A stretch of 64,000 nt of DNA from Dastarcus helophoroides. Taxonomy: Eukaryota; Arthropoda; Insecta; Coleoptera; Bothrideridae. Positions 35,504 through 47,607 of the stretch are shown in pieces (position 1 is the first letter of the stretch; every line of letters starts with the position of its first letter). The notes under the pieces were generated by a model. It saw only the letters and a list, made by a program, of their open reading frames with translations, made no database searches and was not told where the DNA came from. The stretch covers positions 16,603,629 to 16,667,628 of the forward strand of contig CM053327.1 of NCBI GenBank assembly GCA_028583605.1. The letters run 5' to 3'. A program made the translations under genes and the position numbers.

Positions 35504-35852
35504 TTACACCCTAGGAGACTAAAAATAATGAGATTGCGACCATTAACCTTATGGATGAATGTAAGATAACCACGTCCACCTACCTTTGGGGTGGGCGTCT
35601 TTAAAGTGTTGCCCCATTTCTGGACCCATCTCGCGTGAACAAACGATAAAGTATCAAATATACAAAAACCACTCGGAGTTCCTGACGAACACTGCACTAA
35701 TCTACAAAACAAGAAGACACGGTAAAACATCCACAAAAAGTGGCGGTCAACTAAGATCGGAAGCTCTGCGACAATGGCGGCACGAATGCCTGGAACAATT
35801 GGTAGCCACCACACAAATGCAAGATAATGTGATAGTTATACCAAACCAATGA
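35504..35852 (+). other. orphan coding-like segment next to the truncated LINE
   Basis: A plus-strand frame from about 35,586 to a TGA at 35,850-35,852 has a protein-like, charged end: RRHGKTSTKSGGQLRSEALR followed by QWRHECLEQLVATTQMQDNV. The G+C content is above that of the neighbourhood. It lies exactly where the 5' part of the RTE LINE should begin but does not resemble an endonuclease, so it is a different insertion or the pre-insertion sequence. Probably a fragment of an unrecognised mobile element. Confidence 0.35.
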
Positions 35853-37339
35853 AATATACTTAGGTGCCGCAATTCCATAAAATTGGTTGCAAATTTTCCA
35901 CCAGTGCAGTTTAACATCTTCACTATCAGTTACATGTGACTGATATGCAGATTTGAGCTTATAGTATCAAAATTGATTGCCATAGTGGCTTGTTAAAGTC
36001 ATGGCAAATGAAACGGTAATTTAAATTTGTTGAAGATATTGGATTACTCTTAGAGCGTTTTTTCAAACACAAGCCTACTGATCCAATGGAAAATATTTGG
36101 TTTCAACTTAATAGATTTCAGTCATATTATACGCGTAATCTAAGCGATTATTTGAACGGAATATTTCCCGTACTCTGGAGAGGACTCAGAAAAATAAAAA
36201 CTGATTGAGCAACCGATGTTCAGCTTTATCTTCAATGTTTGCTTTTACTCGGCGTATGTAACTCATTAACTAAAAAATCAATTACATGCACAATCCATAT
36301 TTATTGCACACTAAGTTTTTATCTAAGAGTTTTGATATGTTATATATTTGGCACGCACGATTAAAATTGTCACTGAATTACTGAACGTTTCGAAGTGTGG
36401 AAATGCCGAATTACTGTGATTATATAACACATTTCTAAGATTCGTTAAATCTGTTGATTTATCTTTTGTCTTGTAGCAAGTGAACGCAACAATGTGGCGG
36501 ATTATTTATTGATTAATTAAGTTATCAAATACTTTTTTGTTTAATTAAGATATGAAGTTTTATTACCATAATTCTAGTATCTAGGAGCTTCGTCAGCTTA
36601 AGTAATTCCCAGAGTTTCATTTTACTTCCAATCAATTGCGAAGGTTTTGCCGCGTAATTGCCTCTTCAAAACCAACGAAAGAATCAAATTAAAGTTATTC
36701 TTTGTACCCGTAGTGAAGCAAATCTTTAAAACTAATTGGACCATTAAATTAAGCAGTTTACAAAATCCTCTTCGAGATAGAGTGTATCCTTAACTTCAAT
36801 TATGCCGAGCTTCGTCTATTAGTAGCCAAGACTAGACTCTCGTGATATAGAAAAACGTTCTTTGCAAAATTAAGTGAGCGTGTGGATGAAAATTTTCAAT
36901 TGCAGTATTTGGTCGTTAGAGGGCTCATTTCTACTCGCAGACAATACATGCAGGTCGGCTTGGCTTTAATGCTGCCTGAAAATCAATGACTTCTCTCTTG
37001 GTTAGGGACCGTCTGCGGCTGAAATTTCGTTCCTGGAGTTATGTAGTTGAATATAATGTTTTTTAAACATGATAAATTGGCTTTTTGTTCTCTAGTTGTT
37101 CGTTGAAATTCTCTAGGGCAGAAATATACGCTAATGAGGAAATATAAATATTCGTATCTGGCAAAAATTTTGCATTATCTTTTATAATAGGTACATAAAA
37201 AATTTACATTGAATCATATTGCTGACAGTTAATTGTTCTGAAATTATATTTGGAGCAATTCGTAATTATTTAACATCATCAGGCAAATCAGTGGGTCTAA
37301 TATAGATCTTTATGAGATAGATCTTTTTCATTATTGTTA
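35853..37339. other. AT-rich stretch without recognisable gene
   Basis: The first bases after 35,853 may extend the orphan segment before it. Otherwise nothing is supported. Confidence 0.4.
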
Positions 37340-37395
37340 AAGTGTTTGGCATTTCACACACCATCGTGGGTGGCTTCTTTAGGAAAATACATAAA
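37340..37395. mobile_element. solo arm of foldback family C
   Basis: AAGTGTTTGGCATTTC, then ACCATCGTGGGTGGCTTCTT and TAGGAA match one arm and the loop edge of the hairpin element at 57,511-57,722. The second arm is absent. Confidence 0.6.
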
Positions 37396-37529
37396 TTCAG
37401 GAAGATTTCGATAGTGCAATGTTTGTGCTAAACGTCAGTGACTCACTTGTTACTAGTTCAGCTGCCCGTGATGGTCTACTACACATTTAGGTCTTATTCC
37501 ACTTATAGAATGCTTGTTTAAGATATTCC

Positions 37530-37735
37530 ACAGTTTCTTTCACCGACCGATAGGTGGTACTATGCTTAGAAATCGCATGAACGGAGTCCATTAATTTTTA
37601 AATGTGTACTTGCTGGAACTTTTCTCACTTTTCTCAGCATTCGAGTTGGTTATGCGGGTATACCAAATTTAATAAGATCGAAACGGAATCTGCTAAATAT
37701 TTAAACCTATATTGGTCTGTACATCAAACAATGGT
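37530..37735. mobile_element. diverged half copy of foldback family B
   Basis: At 37,648-37,728, TTCGAGTTGG, AATAAGATCGAAACGG and CCTATATTGGTCTGTA match the right arm of the 11.2-11.5 kb foldback. ACCGATAGGTGGTA (37,545) corresponds to part of that element's centre, read on the other strand. The left arm is missing. Confidence 0.55.
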
Positions 37736-37774
37736 AAGTGTTTACATATCTTTTTTTCCAATAAATGTTCTGTA

Positions 37775-38226
37775 ATTCACAACCACAACCATACACTGTT
37801 TTCGGCCTTATTTGACCTCATCAGTATGGTTGCAAACACTTCCAATATTTAGCTGTAAGTCAGCCACACAAATACCTAATATATGTGCTCTCCATTGAGT
37901 AACTGACTTTCGATTGTATCTTACGAGGAACATTTTTGCTATATGCTAATTAAAGAATTTATTGCCGAGAATTGCAACCAGAAGTACCATGTAACCTTAA
38001 AAGTTTCCCTAAAGGGTTACAAAGGTAGCTGTGTGTTAAACTTAAGAAATAATCTTAATTAAATGTTCTGTAATGAAACAGTGCGAGTGTCCTAAAAAAT
38101 GGAGACCGTATCCGTTAGCTACTTATGTGGCTGACTTGTAGCTAAAAGTTGGAAGTGTTTGTAACTAATATACCATACTGATGATGTCAAGGAAGGCCCA
38201 AACCGGAATATGATTGTGATTGTGAA
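37775..38226. mobile_element. foldback element, family D
   Basis: The left arm at 37,778-37,871 (TATTTGACCTCATCAGTATG, GTCAGCCACA) and the right arm at 38,122-38,226 (its complement: TGTGGCTGAC, CATACTGATGATGTCAAGG) are separated by about 250 bases. A 14-base word AAATGTTCTGTAAT occurs directly at the left edge (37,764) and again before the right arm (38,062). A further diverged copy of one arm lies at 52,268-52,380. Non-coding. Confidence 0.75.
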
Positions 38227-40149
38227 TATTTTCAATTTAATTGAAATTATTTGTTAAGTTTAACATACCTAAACGCATGTCGTTTTGAGGACGCTTGTAT
38301 TCAGTAAAATTTTCTATGATGTAAATCCAGAATACAAAAAAAATAAAGTTGCCACATATAGCGACCTTTATACCTCTTTAAGTAAAGCTTTAGAGTTATA
38401 TCCATAGACTATAGTTACATCCTAGTTCTGGTTGTTATATATTTTGTCAAATTGTAGCATATGAGTTATGAAAACGGTAGTGTCATTGAATATTAATAAT
38501 AACTTACAACTGAACTGAAAGATTTCGGTATTGCAAGAGAACCTATTAACTACGCCGGTTTTATCTGTGCATATAAAATGTGAAACGTGTGGAATAATTG
38601 TCCAGTTTTGGTGGAAATTTGCGCGAGTTTTCTTGGCATGACCGCAAATTTTACTCGGTTGGGTATGCTCAAAATATAATAGCCATAAAAGTTAGTTATA
38701 TTGTTAACGAAAATTACGCTACCTTAACGTTCATTTAATGCCTTCATTATTTTATACACTTTGTGGAAACTGTCTTTGTTGTCTGTGGCAGAATTGTTTC
38801 TGCTTGCTAGGCTAGCAAGTTGCCGCAGAGCGATTTAGATAGTGAAGCTGTATTTCTTAACCGGATAAATACACAGCATTTATATCTAAAATATAGAGCA
38901 CTCTGGGTTTTAGAATCACATTAGTCGGATTGTTTTGAGTCTCAATGGAAGATAAATATGCTCAATATTGAATAGCGATGTGCTGATTATTTCCCTAGCT
39001 TAGTTCTTGACGTAAAATGTATACCTCAGCTCAATGTATCCCTGTATTCCGCTGAAAGCTTAATTTATTTTAGTCAGGAACATATTAACGTATTATTTCA
39101 GTATTGTGTTAAATGCGAGCATGGATTGTTAAATTAATATTCAACAATGAAAGATTGATTTAACCCTTCGAAATAGTTTTTACATTTTTTCCAGTACGAC
39201 TATTTTTTGGTACAATCCCCATACTATTATGTCTTTGAAGCGCTTTAAGTAGGATATGGAAATGAACATATATGGCGATCAAGTGCAGTGTTGATTGAAA
39301 ATAAGTTGTAATTATCGAGAAAAATTCTGCTTAATAACGAATTCCAAAGTTTGGCAATTCTATAGAAAAAAAAGCTTCATAGATACTTCTCATTGTGCTA
39401 AGTTGATTGGCACCTGAATTTGCTGTCTTCAATATAAATAAAGGAGATATTTTCCAAAATGTTATCATGTTAGCATGTTAACAATATTCCACGCAGGTTT
39501 GCTTCGCAGTAACGTCAAACTGTGCGCATGGACGAGGTTGCGTCAAAGTATCAGCATACCGAAAGCATAAGAAAGGCTTTTTGGAAATTCATCCTCTAAT
39601 GGTGTGAAATATAGAACTTCGTCATTTTTGGAATTAGAAACGTCATTTGATAATAATTGTTGTTGTTATTAAAGTGTTGTTGTTTATTGTTGAGAAATCT
39701 TCTTGAGTACATGGATAGTTCATTAAATTATAACAAACATATGACCAGTCTCTAACGCCTATTTGTGAGATCGTAACCAAAAGCTGTACTTGCAATACAG
39801 ACTGCCTGAAAGGCAGTGCAGGAGTTATTTACGCTAAACTTTCAGTCTTTTGTTGTCATCGCATTATTTTCCTCCAAAATCTCTTACCCAAATCAATGTG
39901 CATTTCAATCTACAACGTCGTCCTTGGCGGCATTAAATTGAAATTTAAGTAAGAGACCAAGGCCACCTAAAGAAGAATTTCAATTTTCAGACCCTCAACT
40001 TAATTTAAAGAACATTTAGCTTGACAATTTAATTAATTGAATGACTTGAAGTGTCGGTTATAGGTTTTTAGACATTTAAGTCCTGTGTTTAATTACAGAA
40101 CGCAAAGCTGCGACACATTCTCGTAAAAGATTAAAACAAGATTATTTTG
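38227..40149. other. AT-rich stretch without recognisable gene
   Basis: A small hairpin CTGCCT/AGGCAG with a three-base loop lies at about 39,807. No gene or element is supported. Confidence 0.45.
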
Positions 40150-40354
40150 GTGGAACGGACTGGTCCTTGGTTTTCTTAAAAAATTTAAATACAAAACTTG
40201 TCCCCGAAAGATTAAAAACCACAACAAAGGTTGCTCTAACGCGAGATACACTCTCTAAAGATGATATCTTGGCTGTCGAAACGCGTTAGAGCAACCTTTG
40301 TTGTGTTTTTTAATCTTTCTTGGTTTCAGGGGACAAGTTTTGTATTTCAAGTTG
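40150..40354. mobile_element. foldback hairpin repeat, family E, best preserved copy
   Basis: The left arm 40,187-40,243 and right arm 40,282-40,348 pair almost perfectly: ACAAAACTTGTCCCC against GGGGACAAGTTTTGT, and GTTGCTCTAACGCG against CGCGTTAGAGCAAC. The right arm has an extra TTGGTTTCA. The loop is about 38 bases (GATGATATCTTGGCTGTC). An outer non-paired lead starts with GGTGGAACGGACTGGTCC. Two further, decayed copies lie at 8,650-8,826 and 9,366-9,470. Non-coding. Confidence 0.85.
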
Positions 40355-41349
40355 ATTTGCGGAAAGAGACATCCTAAATAGTCATCTTAATAAATTAATA
40401 ACCAATAAAAGACGTTCATAACGCATAAACCAATAAATAAAACAAATAAATATGAAAATGAAAATTCCATGATGTTGAAATAATCTTAAATATTCCGAAT
40501 CGATTTCGCTTTGCAGCATCACCGATTCTTCGATGGATTATACCAGAAGTTTGTTTGGCCGCTGTTATGCCAACTAAATTATACGAACATTTCTTTGAAC
40601 CCCGTCCAAAGCTTCTAAGGAGTGTTCAGTAGATCTAGCTGTTTATTCGTGACTGTATATTGTCTCGATTGTAAATATTGGTGAATTTCCATAGTTTTAT
40701 AAAAATTCAAGTTCAAACAATTCCGTAAATGTGTCTTCTGATTTGTTCGCGTTTGTAAGTATAGTACGATATGTATCTAATAATTAATTTGGGAAATGTG
40801 GCCTTTTTGGATGCTATTTCTGAAGGCAGCAAGATGTTTACCCAACATGAAAATTTCCTAAAGTGCTATGCAGACACAGTATTACACCTAAGAGAAATTT
40901 TTAGGTAGAAATAATATTTGTTAATGTAATAAATGATTTAAAATAAGGAACTTTGTTTTACCTATTAATTTTTAATACGTAAAAATAAGTACTCACATTT
41001 TACATTTAAACAAATAATTTAAGGTTATAAAAGGTAAGTTAAATTTGAGTAAAATTAGGAAAATTGTATGACCACTGGTATATTCCGAATTTTTGTTGAT
41101 AAGTTTAATCTGCTTTTCCGAGGTTTTGACTGAAAGTGAGACTTTTCATTTTTTTGACGCAGCAAGGAAAGCCTTTTCTAGACACCTGGGAGATAACTCA
41201 GTTAATTTCGAACTCTGGCCTGAGGTTACTGACTAAAATCTGGTTCTTCGGGCTGGTTATTGGCCCCCAATCCCTCCGTCGAAACAGTACATGAATGGCG
41301 TGCTAATGCAAGCTAATGCAAGCCAGAAACAAACAAGTACTAAACAATT
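40355..41349. other. AT-rich stretch, lower part grades into LINE remnant
   Basis: Nothing coding is recognised before the minus-strand Jockey remnant that follows. Confidence 0.4.
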
Positions 41350-42735
41350 TCCTTTGGGAAAATTCTTGCAACCTTGAGAACCATCCTTGGACTGCTAATT
41401 TTTAAGAGAGTAGCTGGATTATAGACTGCTGTCTGTCTTACTAGTTCGTTGGGATGAGCTTCTGTCTCCAATATGGTCCTAGAATTTACATCTCGGAAAT
41501 TTTCTCTAACCTACGATAAATCGACTTCTCTGTGGAGGTACTCCTTTCTAACAAACCATGAAGCATCTATTATTTGTCCTAGAACAATGTTCTGGAGCAC
41601 TTGAAGATTTTTGACCTAGTCATCGGTAGCCTATGACCGGCCTACAGATGCGTAAATCATTACGGATTTAATTATTAACTTACATGGCAACAATTTAAAT
41701 CCCCATGGGCTGTTGACTGTTTCTACCAGTTATTGCTTGCAGCAGTTCCTTCTGACATTCTGGCCTTGAACACTGCATAATCGATGTGCGCCTGAAATGG
41801 AAGTCCTTTGTCAAGAATTACACCGAGATACTTAGCTTGGAACCTCCAGTCGATGTTGTGCTATTGGAGTCGTACATGTTTAAACGGTTGGAGTCTTCTG
41901 TTGAATAAGATGCTTGGATATTAGGTTGCTTGGGTTCCCCATTTTCTAAAGCAATCTAAAAGGTTGTCTGTGGACGAGTGTAGACATCTTGTGACCAATT
42001 TTAGACTTAGAAGATGAGTTATTAAAACTATTTTATCGGATAGGTAGCCAGTAGCGTCTGATCAGTTCTAAGAATGTCTACTGTAAACAAAAAATATAGG
42101 GGCATCCTGCACTGATTAGATAGTTCCTGTGCCTCTAAACGAGCGCCTGGTGCAGGAACGAACTCACCATTTGTACCATAGATAGAGGAATTCCAAATTG
42201 TCACATCTTGTAGACTAACTCTTGGTGTGAAACTGTGTCAAACGCCTTGGAGGCGTCAAAGCTCCCATTATCTGGTTCTAGTTCATCCACTAAGTCATAT
42301 TTTGAACCACTCGTAGCAACTGTTTCTTTAGTTGGAATCTAAATTGTTCTTTGGGAATGATATCAAGATTCAAGATTGTTTACGGTGTTCTGCAACTGCG
42401 TCTTCACTATATTCTCTACCTTACCCATATTGGATAAGACGCTTATTAGCATGTAATTTTGGGAATAAGTTCTCACCTTACCTGGCTTTGGTTTCAGTCT
42501 TCCATTTATTCGGAAGATACAGATTTTGAACATTAATTTGACAATAGCTCCAAAGTATTTGACTCATTGGTCTGAAAGATTCTTCAGAGCTCTGTTTCGG
42601 ATTCCATTATATTTTGGACCTTTTTTTATATTTAGCCTCTGCAGATAGCCCTCAATTTCTTGAGAATTGGATGGTCGAATGACATCTTCTTGGTCTGCTT
42701 CTTACTCTTGAAAATCTTGGATTTATTGTTCACTT
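41350..42735 (-). pseudogene. decayed Jockey-type LINE reverse transcriptase
   Basis: Reading the minus strand from 42,735 downward in shifting frames: GIRNRALKNLS (42,620-42,573, the region after the usual P-G-x-D), IVKLMFKIC, MGKVENIVKTQLQNT (about 42,430), IPKEQFRFQLKKQLLRVVQN (about 42,340-42,290), motif A FDASKAFDT (42,261-42,236), MVQMVSSFLHQAL (about 42,150), a degraded motif B/C region, then the thumb KYLGVILDKGLPFQAHIDY (41,838-41,778), LIIKSVMIYAS (about 41,680), QVLQNIVLGQIIDASWFVRK (about 41,610-41,560) and NELVRQTAVYNPATLLKI (about 41,450-41,400). These are in the order and spacing of Jockey-clade RTs. There are many stops and frameshifts. The endonuclease and ORF1 are absent. 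Confidence 0.85.
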
Positions 42736-43769
42736 TCTCACGAAGTCGAAGTTTACGACCTTAAGTGTGTCTTCACGGTGTCTTTCTAGTTTTACCTCAC
42801 TTTAACAGAGCACGGTTACTCACTCAGTGTGTTAACCACACCAGCGCCGATATATAACTACTTTTTTGTAGTTTCCATGGATATCGCACCATTATGATAA
42901 ACGTTAATAGATTAAGTTTAGCCAGAGATTAAATAGACTGAACGTTTCAATCTCGTAACATGAGAACTGTTGAATGTAAAATACGGGGAAAGAGGGAACT
43001 CAGTACCCGCCTAATTTTAACACTGCCAGATTAACTAAAATTTGTAAATATTAAACCTTCCTCGTGACGGTTCTAACGATTTAGATGAAACTTTTAATAC
43101 ACGATGCGGGTGCGCAATATTGTTAAGCCGGTGCTGCAAATAAGTGATGATTGCAGTGAAATGGTGACAGGCGCACGCAAATAACTGAATATTTATATGT
43201 TTTATTTGTACCTATCCAAAGAATGAAACTCTTTGATTTTCCTTCACCAATATGTTCACTTATGTTCCGACAGTGTTCCATAATACAGTTTCCCATATTT
43301 AATGCCTATCTAATAAAAAAAACGATGTTCTCTTCGCAAAGATCTGTTAGGGAATAAAAGCGCGTTGCCTTCACTGGTTACACTGCACCGTTCAGTCTAT
43401 TTTAGTCTCTGAGTTTAGCTAAGTAATACGAGCTTAGTTTTGGACCCCTCCCCCATCGCGGAATTCTTGATTCCCTATTGGGGTTAGCAATTTGTATGAC
43501 ATGCCATACGGATTGCAAGGCTAACAACAAGGCTTAACAAGGCTAAGTACCATCCTTTCAAATTGAAATTGCTTCATGAATTCATGATTCTGATGGAAGG
43601 ATTGAATTCGCTGAAAGAATTATCGAGGTATCAATTGTTAATGCGTTATTTTTTTAAATCTTGTTTTAGTAATCAAAGTACCTTTATATGGGCAAATAAC
43701 TAAGTAAAATTGGCGGTATTGGAGTAATATCATTCCATGACCATATTACCATATAGATAGAGACGCAAT
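42736..43769. other. stretch without recognisable gene
   Basis: The first about 100 bases may still be upstream LINE sequence. The remainder shows no coding region or repeat. Confidence 0.4.
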
Positions 43770-44165
43770 ATCCACCAAAATTAAATGGTGAACATATTAC
43801 AGGTTCTTCTTTGGACGGTCCACTGTACTTGCAATTGTTGCAAAACGAAATTATGCCACCACTTCAGCAATTCGTAAAAATTATCGGAAGGAGTTTCAGG
43901 AAGAGATTGGACAGGTATGGTTTCCACAAGATGGTGCTCGTGCAATCGAGTTATGAGCTCGTTCACCCTACTTGATTCCACTTAATTTTTCTTCTGGGCT
44001 ATCTGAAATCGAAAGACTTTGTTACAAGGCCGAACGACATGGAAGAATTAAAGCAAAGAATTTTCGACTGTCGAAATGTTTAAATTCACAAATCTATTAA
44101 AAAAAAGTGGCGTTGTTTGAAGTTGCGATGCCAACTGAAATGGTACGGTTGCCAAAATAACTTTA
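43770..44165 (+). pseudogene. C-terminal remnant of a Tc1/mariner-superfamily DDE transposase
   Basis: In two to three frames the plus strand reads NGEHITGSSLDGPLYLQLLQ (43,780-43,840), EIMPPLQQ, then WFPQDGARA (about 43,920), RSPYLIPLNF (about 43,970) and GYLKSKDFVTRPNDMEELKQ (about 44,000-44,060), followed by IFDCRNV. This is the order WFQQDGA, RSPDLTPLDF, GYLKSKV typical of a transposase family widespread in insects. The D of the second catalytic motif survives (QDGA); in the third the D of SPDL is replaced by Y. The N-terminal half and both ends of the element are missing or too decayed to see. Confidence 0.75.
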
Positions 44166-45129
44166 AAGGGCAATAAATGTATTGTGTATCATACTACCAA
44201 AATTCCATTTTAATGTACCTCCACTAGAAGGAATAGTTAAAGGAGGGTGTATTTTATACTCTTACTCTACAAGTAAACTTTTAAACTCATGAGGAATAAA
44301 ATAAGCAAATAATAGTATAGGTGATTAAGTATTTTCTTCTTTCCAAACGATTTATAGTTTTTATTGAAAAAGTAGATCGTGATGGTAAACTCAACAAAAA
44401 TCTCTCTCGTTTTTATGTAAATGACAAATTCAATTTGACAGGTATTCAACCGTTGGCGCTTGCAAACAGTTTCATTTTTTCCCGCTTTGCAAATTAAAGT
44501 TTCTTGTTGCTTAAACCCGAGATGGGTAAAACTTTTACGAACTTTTTTGTCTACACAACTTAATTAAATCACAGACTCTAGACTTCGGCATTTGTTTTTC
44601 GCAGGATTCATTGCGTTCCTTCCATAACTTTTCCGTTATTTTGTGTTTCGCTTCCAAGCTTTACATTTTTAAATGCTTTAGGGAGAAACACTGAAGCTGG
44701 TGAAATATATTAGAGAGAAGTTTTTTGTCTAAGTTTAGGGTTATTCATTTTAAAGGAGATGTAAGGCACCTTTGAGTGGTTGTTTCTATAAAGGAATGTT
44801 CTAAATAACATGATAATTTAGTTAAAATCATTTGGGATATGGTTTCAGCAAGACTCTATTACTTCCTATTAGATTATCCCTAATTCCCTTAGGCAATGCG
44901 TATTACGTTACGATAAATCGATCAATCATTTATACATAGGATTAAATTCAAGGGTAGTAAATTTGGTTTGGTGGGATACCATGTTTTGTTTATTAATATC
45001 AATATCGTACTAATTGTAATGGATAAATAATTAATAATTATATAACAAATTATTATCAGCCGATTTTAATGCATATGGTGTAATGGGATGTGACATTCCA
45101 GTATAATCAATATACCAAGTGCTCAAATG
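44166..45129. other. AT-rich stretch without recognisable gene
   Basis: Nothing coding or repetitive is supported. Confidence 0.5.
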
Positions 45130-45640
45130 AAAATCTCATGAAATGTGTTTTGAACTACTTATTTTTTAAATGAATTTTCGATTTTTTAAATGTTGAGTAT
45201 AAACCTGCAATTTAAACTACTTATCCCAAAAGTTCAATTCTAAACTTGGAATTTAGAGAAATGTCTTTATTTTTGATAATATATGCAGTTTACTTGAAAT
45301 CTTTTCCTGAAAGTTTTCAATTTTGTTACTTTTATCGAAATTCCGAATTCGAAATTGTAATTTTTGCTTATTGTTCTTAAAAAATCAATTAAAATTTCAA
45401 ATTCCAAACTATTAAAGAACTATAAGCCCAAAAATGAAACTTAAAGTTTCGATCGTTTTTTCAAAGTATCTATCCACTTTAAAATGGAAATCTAGTGTAA
45501 AGGGCAAAATTTCCCGAAATTTTTATTTTTAGGTTATATATACATATATTAGTAACAACTTGGAATTTAGAACCGAAATTTCGTTAGGTTAGACTCCAAA
45601 TTTCGACTTTCACTTAGTTTTTTAAATTCAATTCACTCGT
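45130..45640. repeat. short low-complexity array
   Basis: Words such as GAAATTCCGAATTCG, AATTTCGACTTTCAC and CGAAATTTTT repeat the vocabulary of the long T-rich arrays, in predominantly the same orientation as those at 13.3 and 47.8 kb. No gene. Confidence 0.5.
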
Positions 45641-45946
45641 AAAGCGTAACCTTTTTATGATGTTGGTGCACTGCTAGTAGCAGACGGAAATGAAGGTAGA
45701 TGAGATAAACTGCTGTTTTAATCGGTTAAAATTCCGCTTGGCCAAAATAGTCGCTGTAGACATAGAATTTCGTATTGTGCCAAGCTGAATTTACACTCCA
45801 AATTCAAAGAAATAAATCAAAAGATTCCAATAAACTTCGAGTCTAATTTAGAATGATAACTCGCACTTTTGGCATAAAATATGGTAAATATTATGTTGAA
45901 TTTTAAGTCGAACTGTGGGCTTTTTTTGTGGACAGTTTTATTGATG

Positions 45947-46900
45947 AATGATGTATTCAATGGAAATATCGTGCAGATGCTCTCATTGGCGATATAGTAG
46001 GGTGCGTCGACGATGGCTTTTACAACTTGGTTTGAAATCTTTGGACGATTCCTATGTCAGAATTACCAACAGTGTACATAATTGAATGCCATAAGTTCAT
46101 ACCAATTTTACTATGGATTTGTACAGCAACATCTCTTTGTCCAATGATAAATTGGAACTACGACCAATTAGCCAATACATTGGTCTCAGTTTAGGACCCA
46201 GTTATTATGTTTGGTGAATATAAGGTTTTTCCTTCTAAGTCGTCGATTCAGTACACAACAAGGTGTTAAGAATCTTCTGCTCGTGAAAATTAGCAGCTGT
46301 TTATATTTACATGTGGTGAAGTTCCTCTTCGTAATGTAAATGTTACATGAGATGATTTGGTTTCATTAATCTTGATTCGCCAGTTCTGAGTTATCTTGCA
46401 GATTCCTTAAAGCAGGTGATGGATCACTATGAGATATGAAGATAGCAACATCATTGGCACATGTAGTAACAAAGGTAGTTCTTCTTGTTGGCAGGTCTCC
46501 TGTGTACAAGAGATATAATACAGCACCTAGGATCAGCCTTGAGGGACGCCAGATGGTATGGGGGAATATTCATTGCCTTATTTCAAAGGAAAGCTTGAGA
46601 CATGAACAGCAACGAGCAATGCCACTGCTGGTCCCTCTTAATTTTGTTGACTAGTCTGCGAACTTGTTTTATTGTTTCGTATTTGTTTCTGAATCCAAAT
46701 TGGTGGTTTGGGATAATTAGTCGGCACTGGGTTTAGGAAATTAACAGTTTTTTGTGCCCCTGCCCGTTAATAAAATTAGTATTTCATTAAAAGCAACGTA
46801 ACTATGCAGTGTGCATTTAAATGCGGATTCTATTCGTTTACTCAGTTTACTGTTTAGAACTTTATAAATGTTGGCTCAGGACGCGTTTATCATTTCTCAC
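45947..46900 (-). pseudogene. second decayed Jockey-type LINE reverse transcriptase
   Basis: On the minus strand: IYKVLNSKLSKRIES (about 46,870-46,825), IIPNHQFGFRNKYETIKQVR (46,715-46,656), motif B PSGVPQG (46,557-46,538), VLYYISCTQ in place of the usual LYLLYTxDLP, motif C degraded to CAND (46,466-46,445; canonical FADD), then a thumb region and IVDAPYYIANESICTIFPLN (about 46,012-45,953), the usual Jockey C-terminal pattern. Motif A is not readable. It overlaps in content with the remnant at 41.35-42.7 kb, so the two are separate insertions. The retained residues differ enough that they are probably different families. Confidence 0.82.
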
Positions 46901-47607
46901 CCTTTAATTTAATTATACTGGCGTTCGTTCTTTAGTATGGTTTTTAGCACTATTTGCTTGTCCTAGATGATAAATGCACATATTTCGGAAACGTAATGTA
47001 GCGAGTTCCATATATCATCATGAAGGATTTAAGAAACTACATAGAGAACAAAAACTGCCAAAACTGAAAGGCTAATTTTCACTTTTTGTTTTGCGTGAGG
47101 TTAATATGCATTGCATGGTTTCTATTGCAACAAAAATAAAATATATAAAAATTTGGGATTACCTTATATTAGTAAGAATTTAATTATTTTTCATTACGCT
47201 ATATTTTTAAAGTTAGAATTTCAAATGTTAAAGGCGAATGATATGCTTAAAATATTTTTGGTCTTACCACCAAATTTGAAGCATTTAGAAATAAAATTTC
47301 TTTTCCTTACTCACATCATGTCTTGACATATACATATTGCACAGTGGTTCCGAACAGTTTAAGTGTGCAATTGGTGAGGGTAGTTTAAAATTACATAAAA
47401 TATTAAATGGAACATATATTGCAAAACTTATCCTTAAAATAATTATTGTGAGATAAATGATGATGATGAGCTTGTCCACTTTGCAATTTTCCAAACTTGG
47501 GCATTGACATGGTGGAACATGATGGAGAGCTTGGCTCTTCCTCTGTCTGATGGTAAACAGTAAAGAGAAAATACATATCTTTAGTTTACAGATTAAAGAT
47601 AAGTATT
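46901..47607. other. AT-rich stretch without recognisable gene
   Basis: A 110-codon minus frame at 47,285-47,617 includes RQRKSQALHHVPPCQCPSLE but has no recognisable domain or splice context. Confidence 0.4.

Noticed and set aside
39770..39850. tRNA-like hairpin (CTGCCT/AGGCAG)
   Set aside because: Only one stem is present; no T-loop consensus or acceptor pairing.
41350..46900. A single long Jockey element split by the DDE remnant
   Set aside because: The two parts cover overlapping RT regions and differ in sequence, so they are separate insertions.
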